A stretch of DNA of 64,000 nt from the NCBI RefSeq assembly GCF_964340395.1, contig NC_135553.1, forward strand, positions 14,857,001-14,921,000, given 5' to 3'. The stretch is from Glandiceps talaboti. Its lineage: Eukaryota; Hemichordata; Enteropneusta; Spengelidae. The translations under genes and the position numbers were made by a program. A model generated the notes under the pieces. It was given only the letters and a program-made list of their open reading frames with translations, was not told the DNA's origin and searched no databases. Each line of letters begins with the position of its first letter. The stretch's first letter is position 1. This document shows positions 30,996 to 45,900 of the stretch, piece after piece.

Positions 30996-33900
30996 GTACT
31001 TATACCCGTTATTATTCAATTTTTTTTTGTCATCCAGATGGAGACCAGAAAGAGAGTACATAAAAAATACACATGTACTCGATGTCTGATAGTCACAGGC
31101 ACTTGGATTAATCTTTATTTTATTTTTAAAATACGTGAAGCACATAAAATAAAAAAAATTATATACAGATTGATTCAAGTGCCTGTGGTCCTACTTACAG
31201 ACAGAGCAACTTGGGACTCAATTCTGATAATACACGTATTCTCCCATTGGAGAAGGAAGGGGGCAATGTGGTTATGTCAGAATCGAGACCTGACTTACTC
31301 TGTCCACAAGTAGGACTAGATGTCTGATAACCATACTTGTATGGCTGTAGTGTACTTGACTCTATATGTAATATTGACAGTTGTCATGAGGGAAAGGGTC
31401 GAGTGACTGTCAGAATTAAGTCATGGACACACAATCCATGCAAGCAGGGGTTAAATGTCTGCATGGATGTATAAGTGAGAATACATCCATGATGTCTGAT
31501 AACTTTCGATATCAACCACTGAAATGCAATTTCATTTTAAACTTCTAGTGAGAGAGCTTTTAACTTAAAAGATATTGAACACCTTTCACTGTTCAGCTGA
31601 GTCTGTCTGTGTCATCAACATCCCCAAACTCCATAGTGACTAAAAAAATGGATGAAAACAATGCATTTTATCTTATTTAACATCTAAGTTTTTTTTTACC
31701 AAAATTAACTCACAAGGTATCCTTCCTCTCTAAACATGCTGTCAACTGTTTCTGCTTCATTTGGCCAAATCTGGGTCTGCCTTCTTGCAATCCTTACATG
31801 CAAAATGGCTGGAACTTCAGTAACCAGAATATGCCATATTTCTACACAAATAAATTGCCTGTATTCCATGATTCTGGAGAAATGTGTAACAGTAACGATA
31901 TGGAAGAAATTTTTTTATATCAAAACACACATTAAAAGAGGATGAACTGAATACATTTTATTAGAACAAATAATTTGTGACCTTATCATAGTCAAATTGC
32001 TATGGTTTACTTATACACAAGCTTTCTTTTTTCCAATTTTGATTGAAGAAGAGAACTTGTGTATGAATCTTCGTGCATCCATGATGAATATACAAAGTAC
32101 TTAGTTATGTACAAACAAATACTTCCTAGGGAGAAAGATGATTTAAAAAGATTGCATAGACAAAGACCCTGCTGACAATCAACTTCTCTTCTGTAATATT
32201 TAAGAAATATTGTAGAAATAAAAGTGTACAAATATGAAATTTTTTTGTGAATCTGTTGAATTTTTCAGGCATGTAGATCATTTTTACCAGGCCAGTCGTA
32301 CTTCATCAGTAAAGATACCGATGCCAGAATAAACTACATGTCCAGCCAGTATCCTGACAATTCACGTCTGTACAGTCTAGTAAGACAGGCTTGTTTGAGA
32401 AGTCTTAGTTGTGAGGTAAGTTAATTACTCCACATTGTAGATTGTATACTAAAACAACTCACAAATCCCCATGTGATTTGATATGTATGAAATAGTACAT
32501 GTATAGAAATAGTCATAATAATATGACATATCCACATGATGTGTAAGTGCAAGTAGGGTTTGTCGGTGGCCGAGTGGTTAAACCACTTGCTGCTTACCAC
32601 TGCAGTCAGGGGTTCGAACCCATTCAGGGTTTGATTAAATTTACCATGCTGTAAAGTAAGAAGAGTGTCATTCTGTTTGACTCTACCATACAACACAGGT
32701 TTTCCCCATGTACTTCGGTTTCCTCTTGCACTAACATTGAACCTTAGGAGCCAGTAAATGGGACTAGCTCCCATTGGTTATCCGATAAATAAATAGATAA
32801 ACAAATAAGTAAAGTATGGCATTCTCGGGGGTATTGCATGAGTACCTGCAGTGTTCTCAGCCTCCATACTCTTTGAGAGTGTAATGCAATAGACGCTTGC
32901 ACGCCAAGTAAAGTTACTGAAATAAATGACTCCAACAGTTGTAGCACACCATGCTTGTGTTAATCAATCACATAATTTTGGGCAGTTTCATAATATCCTA
33001 ATATGGTACATTTGTCATATCAGGATGCTATTTATACATTGTTTACATCTTATGAACAGTTGGGGTGAACTCATTTGCATGAACTACATTTGGTTTGTGA
33101 TTACTTATTCTTCTAGAGGTGGTGAAGAATAACTTCACATTCCAAGCCACAGATAGTCTCTAGACTACATATACCATCTTCTATAATCTTAGAAGTTTAA
33201 ATAAGACTCTGTCTTTTTCTACAGGTATGCCCAGGAAGAGAAGGGCCTATTTACTTTGGTGATGAACATGGCCATGTTTTAAGCCATACTTTCTTTATGA
33301 AAGACAGTCAGGCCAGAGGTCTGCAGAGATGGTACAGTATCATAGTAGTTATGATGGACAGAACATATTTACTGAACTCGTGGCCTTTTCTTGTGTCACA
33401 CTTAAGACAACTCATTGATGACATGCAATCTAAAGCCGAGAAGGTGTACAAAGCTGAACAGGCAGAGACGCCTCAGAGAGCCAAACGTATCACCATGGAA
33501 TTCATGACTCCCAAAAACTTCAGACGTCAACGCAGTGCAGGTGGTAAAGCTGCCAGGTCATTGGTGGATCTGACAAATGATAGAAACATTTTCAAATATT
33601 TGCACATGTCATTTGCATGGATTCTGAAAGCTTGCGGTAATCGACTGACTGAGAAGTTACTAGAGGGATCGCCGACTGAGGACGCTTTGATAGATCTGGA
33701 GAAACAGGAAGGTAAGAATTCATACATAGATTGGTACAAGACAGCACATAAGTAGACTCTTGTGTAATAATGCAGTAGTTTGTGATAACTGGGTAGAGTA
33801 CTTTAATTTGTATTAAAGGGAATGTAGGCTGTGTAAGAGGTACACCATGATGGGGCGCCCTCACACATCGGTCAACCTCTTTCACAGCAGGCTGGTGAGG

Positions 33901-36900
33901 GCAGAGCTATGTGATGTATCTTACAGTCTAAGGGGAATAGCACTCAAGGAAATGAAGGCATGTTCATGAACAATGGGTGCTTGGAGAACCATTTCATGAT
34001 TTAACATCACATAAATTCCGCAATACAGCGAAAAAGTACCAACAAAAACTATTCAGAATTATTTATCTATATGAAGGAGTCATGAATATGTACTGTTCAT
34101 TCTTCTACCCTTCGGAGACAAATATTTCTCTGGTTCGAGCAAACATTTGAAGAATCTATATTGTATGTATGTAATATTGATTTCTCAATATGGCACACCA
34201 CATCTGTTTACAAATATCTCAACTGATGTGATGAAATTATTTGTGAATAGACATACAAAAGGACAACATTTTCAGTGTGATTTTTTTCAATGATGTGCGC
34301 CCTCATGAGTTTAAACTTGAAGAAGCTATCTTTTGTGGTTTGGCCACTGAGGGCAGTATGACAGAGCTAGAAAGTGTGCCCTAGAAAGTATGCACGCTTT
34401 TGTGTTGGCATTATTGCAGATAAGCCCACCATAGTGGGAGACAAAACACTCAAGTTGAAACACAAAAGACTGATACTATCAACATATTTCTGTGACTTAG
34501 CAAGGTAAATATGTTGATATCGTTTGACGAAAGTTTTGAAACATTTAAAGCTGTGATTACAGAAAAAGGCAAACAAGTTAAGTTTAATTGGCTTGTAGCC
34601 CCGTTCACAGTCACTGCATGCTGTGATGGAGCTATAGTTTATAATTTAGAGTAGTTCTAACTCATTCAAGTCCTTTTCATTACTTTATTTGTCTGCGAAA
34701 TCTAGTATTGATGCATTACAAAGTTTTTTGACCAGTAAGTTGGTTTATAGTAGGTATAAACTCACGAATACCTACAACTATTTTAAAGTAACTGAGTTAG
34801 TATAAAGTGTGACTATATACACATATATAGTATACTGTCATTTTTGAAATTTTACTAGATTTCTCCCTCTATGCTACCAAGTTCAACTAAATTATGAATT
34901 GTTTAGAACCAGATGAGATGGAATTTTATACTTTCAATTTTACAGTCTTTCAATTCAATTTGCTTACAATAGGGAAAAACTAGCGAAATTTGAAAAGGCA
35001 GTATATTTTTACCCCAAAACACACGTGTACTGCACAATACATGCAATGTGCTGCAGAAGAAATTTGTGCTTTAGGCCATGTGCAATGTCACTTGTCATAA
35101 ATCGTATTCAACAATTTAATGGACTAATTGTAACATTCTTAACCATAACCAGAATTCCTTTTTTACCCTTTTTAGACTGAGACTTATAAAACTGCATTTT
35201 TTCGACTAAAACACACCCAAGTCTATTTCTGTGCATCTCCATCATGTGCTTGAACGTATAGAAATATTTGGTGGTCAAATCAACGATAATTTTCATCAAA
35301 TCTGCTATTTTTTAATACTCGTTGTGTCAATCATCATCATGTGCTTGAACTTTTGCATCTGGTGGACGAAAATGACATGAATCTCTGAACTTTAGTTCAA
35401 AATGAAGCAATATCAATTTTTGGTGTCAAAATGTGCAGTGTCAAACAAGTTCATTAGTAACTATCACTAACTTTGGTGTGAATGTTTCAACTTCCAACAA
35501 CCCCATACCAAGTACTTTTCCTGTTGAACACTTCTGAAAACATACTGGAAGTTCAAATAGTTTGGCTGTATGTAATTTTGTGAATTCATGAAATGTTTAA
35601 TATTATAATGTCCTTCTGTAAAAATCCAAGATATTAGATCTTCAGAATTGTCCGAGTAACATGCAAATTTTTTGCTCACAGAGTCAAAAGATTTCTTTTG
35701 AATGTAAATCCCCAAGTTTTTGCGGACGTCTTTGTCAGCATTGTCAAGGGTGTACAACAATAGGACGTAACCACGTGTCTTGGAAGAGATGCCCCGGCGC
35801 CCCTGTCAAGGCAATGCTGACAAGATGTCAAAAAAAAATTTGGGGGATTTGCTTCTAAAAAATATGTTGATAAGAAATTTTCCTTTGATACCAGGAACCC
35901 AGGGTCTGTGAACATTCATGCAGTGATTGGAAATCATTGGCACTCTCTTGGGAACCTACCTGCAGGAACAGTTTATTTTGAGGGTTTTAAACTCTATTTC
36001 AAGAATTTCTGTTGTTGCAGAACTTTGTCTTGCAAATTCTTTGTTAGGTTAACAGAAAAGTAACTTCAATTGAAGCCCATCTAAACAAAAGTTAGTTTTT
36101 TTCTCGAGGCACTACTCATATGACATTATTCTTTATATTGTACATTGTCCCTTGCTTGGAGAAGACCATAGAACATTTTACTGTGTGTGTTCCACTAAAG
36201 GCCTACAAATCTCAGCGTAATCTTCCCTTCAGGCATTTAACTACTTTGTATATATTTTGTCTGTGTGGCTGAATGCCCGGAGTACAAAAAAAAACCGAGC
36301 CATTGTTCAGTTCTTTGATAATCGTACTAAATCCTTATGTAATTAAAACATTGAATCTACTGGAAATTCTCTCTGTTGATATTGTCGTCCATTTTAATGA
36401 CAGCTATTTAACTGTCTTATGTGGATCTGCTGACACTTTTCAATTAAATTGTACACCAGAAATCTAATCCATTTTAATTTGGACAAATCTCCTGACAGTG
36501 TTTTTGTTACAGAAGTAGTCAGATTGTAGTCGTACAACAAAGATTTGTACGCACATCTGTTGAGTATCTGTCTTGTCTTTTTTCTCCAATTGACCGAAGT
36601 GCTTGTCCTGAAGACAGAGACATTCTAATGCCAGACCCAAGGAAAGGACTTCTCAGAAACCACTTCTCAAAAGTTGTTATATTTGGTGTGTAGGTACCTA
36701 GAGGGAAGGTGGTTCAGATTTGTTTATATTAATAATAGTAATAACAACATTAGTAATAACAATAAGTTATTAATCCAGAGAAAAATACATGAAACATCAT
36801 TTATGTGAATGTTAACCATTTATATGCACAGCAGCAGGGTAATGACCTTTGACCGGACCAGTGTATCTACTGAACATTTCAGATTAAGAGCTGAAATTTA

Positions 36901-39900
36901 TGTATACACATCTTCCACTCATTCAAGGGTGTTATTTATACCTTCAGGTTATTGGCCATGCATCAATATACTTGCTCCCTGATCGGAAAATCACTACCCC
37001 TAAGGATGCCTCTTTCCTGTCAGCTCAGGTCATCATGTTAGTTAGATATAAATGAATTATCCAGCGGTGCTACATATTTCAACAGTTTATTTATTGATAT
37101 TCTGGGACAATCATTTTTGAAGATAAACAGCATGTTTTTTATGTCCAAACACACAAAATTGAGGCTACAAAAGTTATGCCGGTCAATAGCTTGTTGTCTA
37201 GTGACAGACAGAATTTTCATAAACTTGTTTACCTGTATATTATACATATAATTAGCTTTGATATAACTGTATACACAGAAATCATATACATGTGTGTCTA
37301 AAACACCATATTCTGGTTATCAGAAAGATAAAAGATTTCATGGTTTGGCCACTAGGAGTGCTGTTTTCAAACTGTTTTGGAACCAGAAACGAGCACTAGA
37401 ATAGTTGAGTATTGTAATATAAAGACAACAGACATGAAGGTACCACTTATTTCTATGTTGTTGCTGTACTAGCTCTTTCATTAGCAACTACCAAAACCTT
37501 ACCACTACCGTAATGGTCTTTATAAGAATGACTGAAGTTCTTTCACACACATTTTATTCCACTGCTTTTTGCAATGCCATTCAATCCGATGCCATGGCGA
37601 AACTACCCACATTTTGCCGAATCTTGGGCCTCTTCTTGCAACCCTTACATGTGAAATGGCTGGAACTTCAGTAACTGGAATATAGCATTAAAACTTATTA
37701 GCCCCAGCAGGCAGAGCCGGGGATGGAGGGGGGGGGGGGGGGTGTTGGGGGTGTTGTAATTTCTAAGAAGATATGTGTGTGCTACAACATCATAAGTCAT
37801 TTTTTTCAAGGAGCTATATATCTAGGATTTGTAGAATTTTGTGTGATTGTGTATTTTTGTCTGCATAAAAGAAAATCGCTAGGAGCTATTCCCAGCACAA
37901 AGATTTACCCCCAAAAAATTGCTCATTAATGCATGTATAGTATTCCAAGTGAAAATCATACGTTCAAGGAACTGGATGTCAAATGTTATGACAGTCATGT
38001 TTTTAAATGCAAGAAATGACACCATTCAATCTTGTGAACTAGTTCAGTTCCCATGACTTGAAAGAAGGTAAAATAAAAATAGAAAAGAATGAAAAGCCCT
38101 GGACCTGGACAAGATTTTAAAGGACGTACAAATCTTCCATGGAATTAAGAAAACACTTGTTCCTTTGCTTTAGAATGCTATATGCTTTCAAACATCAACA
38201 GCCTGAAGCAGACCTTTCTCCTTTCACTATGCAGATGTGCTTATGTGTACTTCAGTGAGTAGGAAAGGGGTGGCTGACAAAAAAAAAGATGAGGGGGTAA
38301 TTATTTTCCAACCAAGGAACAAGTGAATTGATGAATGGCCTATTACCGAAGGTATAAATAACACCCCTTGAATGAGTACTGGAAGATGTGTATACATAAA
38401 ATTCAGCTCTTAATCTGAAATGTTCAGAGGTATACCTGGGAAAGAAAGAAAGAAAAGTACAATACTATTTACTTTAAATGCAGGGGTCCACAAAACAATG
38501 TCTGACTAGTCTTAAGTAGTAGGTCCTAGAAGTAGACAGGAATGAGTGCTTTACTTTCATTAAGCCGCCAATGTCAACCTGGTGTCACCTCATCTCCAGG
38601 TTCATAGCCCAACAATATGTTGTCTTTGCTCCATTTGCTACAGTTCTGCGTATGGCCCCTCCCCTCCCCTCCCCCCCCCCATCCAATCTCCTTGTTCCAT
38701 TGAGCAAGACTTCCATAAATGGCAAAAACCCACTCACTGCATCACTACTTTCACCATGCCATGAGTGTGCTTTCACCATTGAGGGCGCACTGCACTGTAC
38801 AAGTAGAATGGACTTCAGTATAGCAAATGGTCACAGTGATATACATGTATTATATGAACAGACAAATTTGGCAAAAGTAGCAAAGTTGTGAGAGACTCTG
38901 AGTCGAATGTACTGTAGGCTATGCAGCACTCTTGTGATAAATTCTGGAGTACAGTCTTCCATCATATTTCAGTAAGCTTTGGTAACAATTCTCATTTTTC
39001 ATCATCCAAATTACCAGCTACAATTGAGCATGTATTGTATATGTTTTAAAGGTGCACTTCAGGTTAGGATTCAAATCTAAGTGTGCAACTCTAGTCGTTT
39101 GGCAGGACTTTAGAATACGATGGTCCACAACAAAACAATAATCTCATATAATGCTTTTTAAAAATAACACTAATGCAGTGACATAGTCCTTTAATAAAAC
39201 TCCATGTTCTATGAATATGATGTGATGAAGCTGTCAGTGTTTCCAGGGCATAAAATTACTGTGTTTTGTAGTTTTTATTCGCTATTTTAAAAATCAACAA
39301 CATGAATAATGCCAAAGGATTTTAAAAAATTTCAATCTTTGGGCAATCAAAAACAGTTCGTCTAAAAAAAAGAAGTTGCATATTTCATGGGGAAAGAAAA
39401 TTATGATGAAATCAAGCCCTCTGGTATGATACTGTATGTGGCAGTTTGAATTTCCTACATTTGCATTTATTACCCACAATGCCCTTTATATAGCCCTGCT
39501 GTGTATTTAGAATGATTAGTATTGGAAGAAAGTTTATCTGGTGTTTATTGCACAGTAGGACAGGAGTGCTGCTAGATTCAAAGGCAACATTAGTTTCAAA
39601 ACAAAGAATTGTCTTGTTAATTACCAAAACGAATTCTTTCTGTGAGGAGTTTAAGCACCCAGCATTCTTACACCATGACTGTACAGTGTACTATATCCAG
39701 CAATTCTATAGTATTCCTGTCCTTACAAAAATGACACTTACTAACATTTGCAATTTTGATTAGAGTTGACTGCAATCAGAGTACTGTTTTATCAGTAATT
39801 GGGCAATTAAAACTGGCTTTGAAGGTGCCAGGAAGTCTTCTCCTCCTAACAGTATTGAAACATATGGCCACTGCCTTTGATACAACTTACACAAATACAC

Positions 39901-42900
39901 ACATGGAACACACAATACTCTCGTCTGTACTAATGTACTACAGATGGCTTGGAGAACGTTACATTTTTCTTACATTCTGTGGTTAAGTGTACATGTATAC
40001 GTTAAATAGCGATATGCAATAAGGAGAAGATTTTCTGGCACCTTCAAAAACCGTGTGATAATTGTCCACCACGGATAAAACGATATTCTGATCACAGTCA
40101 TCTTCAGTGCACCTTCTAATGAATAACCTCAAATTAGTTGCGAGTCAAAATGATAGAAATTGGGGTTTCTTGTGAGTCACCCACTCCACAGTATTGAGGA
40201 TAGAGATTACCAAAAAAACAAATATTGCTGGGTCACTAGAAGTTGCTGTGTGTCAGTGGTATGTTGGCTTAAAGACAGTGGTCATCTCTAAATTATTCAA
40301 CACCACAAATGGTAGAATGAGTTTCAAATCACAAAAAGCATTGCAATATGAAGACATACAATCCATGTAATTACACTCTGTTAATTTGCCAAATAAAAAC
40401 TAAACCAATGTCAAAAGTTCACCATTTTCTTTCCAAGAGAAACCAGCTTATTACCCAGGGACCTGAGTTCTGACAATTACAACTCATTATAATGGGTAAA
40501 CAATTATAAGCCTAAACACAGATTGATGGTAATTGTTGTATAGCAGACCACCTCTATAGTCATTTACGTAAAAGTAGAACCCTTTTTCAGTTTGTGCAGT
40601 ACAGTGGTCATCAGTGGTTCATACGTCAATGTTTGACTTTCTCACAGTCTTAGCACAGCTAATGACATGGAGTGTTTATCTTGGATGTTTTAGTTAATTA
40701 CACACTCATGTCACAAAAAAGTTAATCAGGAAAGTGTAGAGGAGAATGGATGAATGGGATATGAGGCTCTTTCAGTATTATGTGTCGTAGGACTACACAG
40801 CAAATTGTTACCAGCTAAAGTTTTGTACAGTTATCAGTCCAGGCAGTAATCCAATCATACACTGTAAGATATGTCTTGTTGTTCAGCCCTCTCAGTCTTC
40901 TAAACCACTGTAAGATACATGGTACTAGTATATGTCATGGTGTTCAGCCCTATCAGTCTTCTAAACCACTGTAAGATACATCGTGTTGTTGTTGTTCACT
41001 TCCATCCCCAAAACAGTTTGCAAACAGCACCCCTAGTGGCCAAACTATGAAATGTGTTATCTCTGTGATAACCAGAATATGTTGTATTCAACTTCAGAAT
41101 AAATGTGTCCTAATAACCAATCACAGACACAAAATTCATGTAGATGATAAAATACAGAAACTTGCCGATTCAACTGGAGGCTAATTGCAGAGCTGGGATC
41201 AGTGTCACAGATTGCTATAAAACTGGAAAGTAACTGGGAAGATGATAAAGAAGTGAGAAAATTTGTAAACTATTAAAAATGGTTGAACTTGTGCTCTGAT
41301 GAAAGAGGTAATTCTCGCTACCTGAAATAGAATATTACTGCCTAGGGGCATCATAAAAATAATGAACATTCAATTTCTTGGTCAACACCATAACTTCTGC
41401 TCGACATGCTTCCCATGCATTACTATAGGAATGTGAAAAAATGTTGACCTTCATCTATTTTGACCGTCTAGCATGAAGGAAATGCTGGTGCAGGTAGCAA
41501 GAATTTTATGGCTATGCATGTCATGAAAGTGTTAACACAAAAATGAAAGTATTCAAAGAGTATCTGCACAGTATTGTCAGGTTTGTAAATTCTGTTTGAA
41601 CAAGTATAATAATAATTTACATGCAGCCATATTTCAATGAAATTACTTGTCCTTCTTCAAAGTATAAATTACGGTGCCGGCATCCATACTTTGAACGTGC
41701 AGAGACGTTGAAGAGATATCTTACTTTGAAGAAGTACAAGTTATTTGTTTGAAATATGGCTGTTTGTAAATCAAAAATGGAAGAAGAAAAACAGCTTGTA
41801 CAGGAATCCTAATACGAACATACATAGTGTTATCATTGTTTGAGATTAATATTTTATAAGGTACACATTATAAAAATTGAAATTTTTGTGTATTTGTCAA
41901 AGAATCTTATTTCTGTAGCCTTGAACATTTAGACCAGTAGACTGTTAGACATATGTCTTCTTATTCAACCCTATCAGGCTTCTCAACATAGTGTCACATG
42001 ACACATCATATCTTTCAGACTATTTGACCAGTTAACAGGTAACTGAATTCTTTCATCAGCTTGTACATTTGGAAATAGGTAAACATTTAGATTTTGTTTC
42101 CGTGACGATAGTATATATATATTTGTTTGTCTGTGTTAACATTTATAAACTTGTCTGACAGCACAGCTGAATTGTGGACAACAAGGTTAAAGAATTTCTG
42201 TAGACTCAATCCACAGCTACTAAAAACAAGTCTCTTGTTAACAAAATGACCATAACCCACAGACTTGACTGTCTGGTTTGAAAGTATCATTCAGCAGAAC
42301 AGCCCAGTCTAGTATACTGAGTCAGATAGGCACGTCTCAGGACTTAGAAAATGACCATAACCCAGCAAGGCTGTGTAGTAATTGCTAAGAAATACATGAC
42401 ATTGTTGTACTTCCAGATATTTAATCAGGAACAGTTTTCTCTCTGTGTGTGCCAGGTTCCATGTAGACATCCAGAGATTCTTTTCTGGTTTGTTGCTATG
42501 GATACTATGATGTCACTAGTCAAGAATGATAGCTTGTGCCTTCAAAGTGATAAGATCATCTTTTATTACGGTAGCATCTGTAGAAATGTTCACTTTTGAA
42601 AAAAATAAAAGGCTGTTCTTTCCTCCTTAGACATTTAATTGTTCAAGGAAAAGGTTAAAGCAGTAACCATTTATTGTAGGAAAGAAAAGATGGTGTCTGA
42701 AAGTTCTAAAGATCAGTAAGCCACTTTGATGTAATTTACACATGAAAGAAACTGAACAGTTCATTGATGGCAACAAATTAGAGTTTAATTGGAGAGATGT
42801 TTGTCAGACAGGATAAGGGATGGCGTTAAATGTTTTGTATTTTGTAGTAAGTTATATTAGTGTACAGAACATGTCACAGTGCCCTTTCTTATTAGCCAGA

Positions 42901-45900
42901 CATCTGTCAGTATTAAAAGTCCTTAATTAAACTAGCAACAAATCAGGGACGATCGCACAATGTCACACATACAAGCTCAACAAGCGAACTTCATTCATTT
43001 AGGGAGGAGATGGTCTGGCGTCAATGCAATTGCTGAACTTCATTTTCATACTTATAAACAAATTTCATGCCTTCAATGATAACAGCTTCTGTATTTATTC
43101 CTGAGATGTTGACAAGTATATAAAATTTACTTCAAATGTAAAATACAGTGCTGGGTTTGTGGTATTATTTTGGTATGTTAACCATCATCTCAGTAAACCG
43201 GTTCTTAAGGTTGGAACTTCATTGATGTTTTTACATTGCATCGATTGTAGTGGTGTGACAGCTACATTTTGTATGATGGTTTACATCATATATAAATGTG
43301 TGATGTCACACTTGTGAATGTTCGTTTAGGGGGAGGGTGGAGGATGGAGGGGGTTTTGTCCTAAACGAATGATGTTCGTTTATTGAGCTTGTGCGACATT
43401 GTGCGATCATCCGTAGTCAGAGCAGGTACAACCCAATGTGTTGTGATACCAGTTTTATGCAAAAAGTATTACCCTTTCTGATACCAAGTTGCATTTAATT
43501 AGTCTAGCCAGGGCTCCCAGGGGAAGCTAGCCCTAGATCTAGTGTTTCATGGGCGACAAGAGTATGGAAGTTTTGAAGGTAGATACACCAGGTTGAAATG
43601 CTTCCAGTGTTGACTGCATAGTCTCTGTTACTTAACGCCAGTTTTGATTCACCTGACCCTTTCTCATACCACCACCGCATGAAAAGTATACCCTTTCTGA
43701 TACCAACCAGCATAGAAAACCGACCCCTTTCACACAGACCCTCCCTGTATTGGCGTCTATGGGATGCCCCCCCCCCCCAACATTTTTATGATTACAGATA
43801 AAATAGTGTTTAAAAAAGCAAACAAACATGCCTTTTATGTCAACAATGAAACAATGACAGATGTATGTTATGTCAACCATTTCTTTTCTATTTATCACAA
43901 TTTGCAGAGACTGAAGAAGGCTTCATTAAAATATCAACAAGACCTAAACCTGAAAAGACTCCAGGTATTGGAAGTACGCAGTTTATGGTTGGTGATGATG
44001 ATGGTGATGATGAATGGAGAGGTCCAGACTGTGATGACAAGGATGATAGCCATGTACCAATATTTACAAGTCTAAGACATATGAGACAGGTTAGGGATGA
44101 TCACTCAATGTCACACGAGCTCAATAAACAAACTTTGTGGGGGGGGGGGGGGGGGGCAAGATGTGTTATGTTAAGGCGATTGCTGAACTTCATTTTCACA
44201 CTTCTAAGCAAATTTCGGAAATTGTCACACCTTCAATGATATCAGGTTCTGTATTTACGACCAAGATGGTGATAAGTTGATTAAAAATTTACTTCTAATG
44301 TGAGATACAGTGCTGTTTTGCTGGTGAGTATTTTAATGTGTTTACCAACACGTTTTTACATTGCATCAATCATAGTGATGTGACCGCTAAAATGTTCATC
44401 ATGGTTTACATCATATAAATATATTGTTTTTGCATTTGTGAAGGTTTGTTTAGTGGGAGGGTAGGGGAGGGGTTTTTGTCCTAAATGAACAAAGTTTGTT
44501 TATTGAGCTTGTGAGACACTATGCGATTGTAACCTAGTTCATTAGATTATAAAATTCAAGCCACAATCAAGTGTCTGGTCGAAAAATACAAAGAAGTCAT
44601 GTCAGAGTTATATGTACCACAACTGTGGAATTTTATCTAAATCACCGATATCAATGGTGGTGTCATTTATCAGTATCTTGTGTGATGTTTCGTTGGTTGT
44701 ATGGTTTCCTAGCAACCTTGCTTCTCTGTAATTCTGTAGACAGAGATTACAATTAGATGCTTGTTCTCATTGACAGTTGTTAGGAGCCCCTGATTTCCAG
44801 GCTGTAGCTCACCATATCCTGATAGGAAACCAGGTTATTATAAGATGTGACCATAGAAAGACTGTGACATCAGCAGTGGAAGTTTTAAAGGTAAATACTA
44901 CCATCAAAATTAGGAGAGTGTAGAGTTTCAGTTGGACATCACGATTTTTTTTTTACATCTCGCAAAAACTTTTTCTTTACGAATTACACAAACGTACGAC
45001 AGACACTTGATAGCATGGAAGCATATGAAATGATACATTTCATCTCATTGTGAGCACAACTCATTATCACTGTCAGCTGAAACAGAAGATTCAAACAAAA
45101 AAAAAGTATTTATTTGTTCAAAGTGAGATCAAGTGTAACATTTTATGTGCATGTGCAATGTCAGTGTCTGTATTTTGTTTGTGTAATTCGTATTGAAACA
45201 CCCTGTGTGAGACGTATAAAACATCGTGCTGGCAAATTAAAACTCTATACTCTCTTAATTTTGGTAGTAACATTTATAGTGTATTTTTTGGTCTCCCAGA
45301 ATGCCTCACTTCCAATGTTACAGAAGGTCTGTTCTAAGCCAGATTTGACAATTTTCATAACTCTATTTCAGAGAGGTTGCATGATTGCAGAGTTTGTAAA
45401 AATGACTTTTCTGAGTCCCTAGGCATAAATAAAGAAATGCAACTAAGATAAAACCAGCCTCATTTTTATTCCCCTTCTAAATTGACAAAGAGAGGGCACC
45501 ATTTGCTACATACCCCAGTTTCCTCCAAGGTCTATGTCCAAATCTAACCCACTGTCATCCAAATTTCTGGATTTTTACAGCAACTTCTTCCCTCTGGATG
45601 TGGTCGTATTATTCCATACAGCAACCAATATGAAGATTCCTGGAAGTGCAACTTCCTCGGATTATCACCGGGAACAGCTCTGCCAGACCATGTCACCTCA
45701 TCTGAACTGTATGTACTCATAGATGTGGTGTCTCCAGCCAAGTCACCACCAGGACCGATGTTGGTGGATGTCTTACAGGATAGCCCTTGGAAGGGGTATG
45801 GCATTGTAGTTGGTTCAGGAGGTAGTCTTCCAGAAAGAGGTAAGAGAGATCAAAGCTGTGTAGCTCTGACGTTTCACAAACACATAGATACCATGCCCAT

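Larger units (their letters stand above)
33712..43907. other. FLCN intron 3 (10.2 kb), repeats only
   Basis: No coding exon recognised and none needed by the frame. It holds inverted repeats (35691-35880, 41618-41769), paired inverted copies (36855-36960 with 38340-38435; 37308-37382 with 41007-41092), a G-run (37726-37742), and a MITE copy at 42951-43408. Confidence 0.6.

Noticed and set aside
30996-31313. Read-through of FLCN exon 1 to 31313
   Set aside because: The conserved boundary KKSDTCE|A-CRS and the GTACTT donor place the exon end at 30995. The rest is hairpin repeat.
32557-32630. Functional tRNA gene
   Set aside because: A and B boxes are present, but the stem ends do not pair and a SINE body follows.
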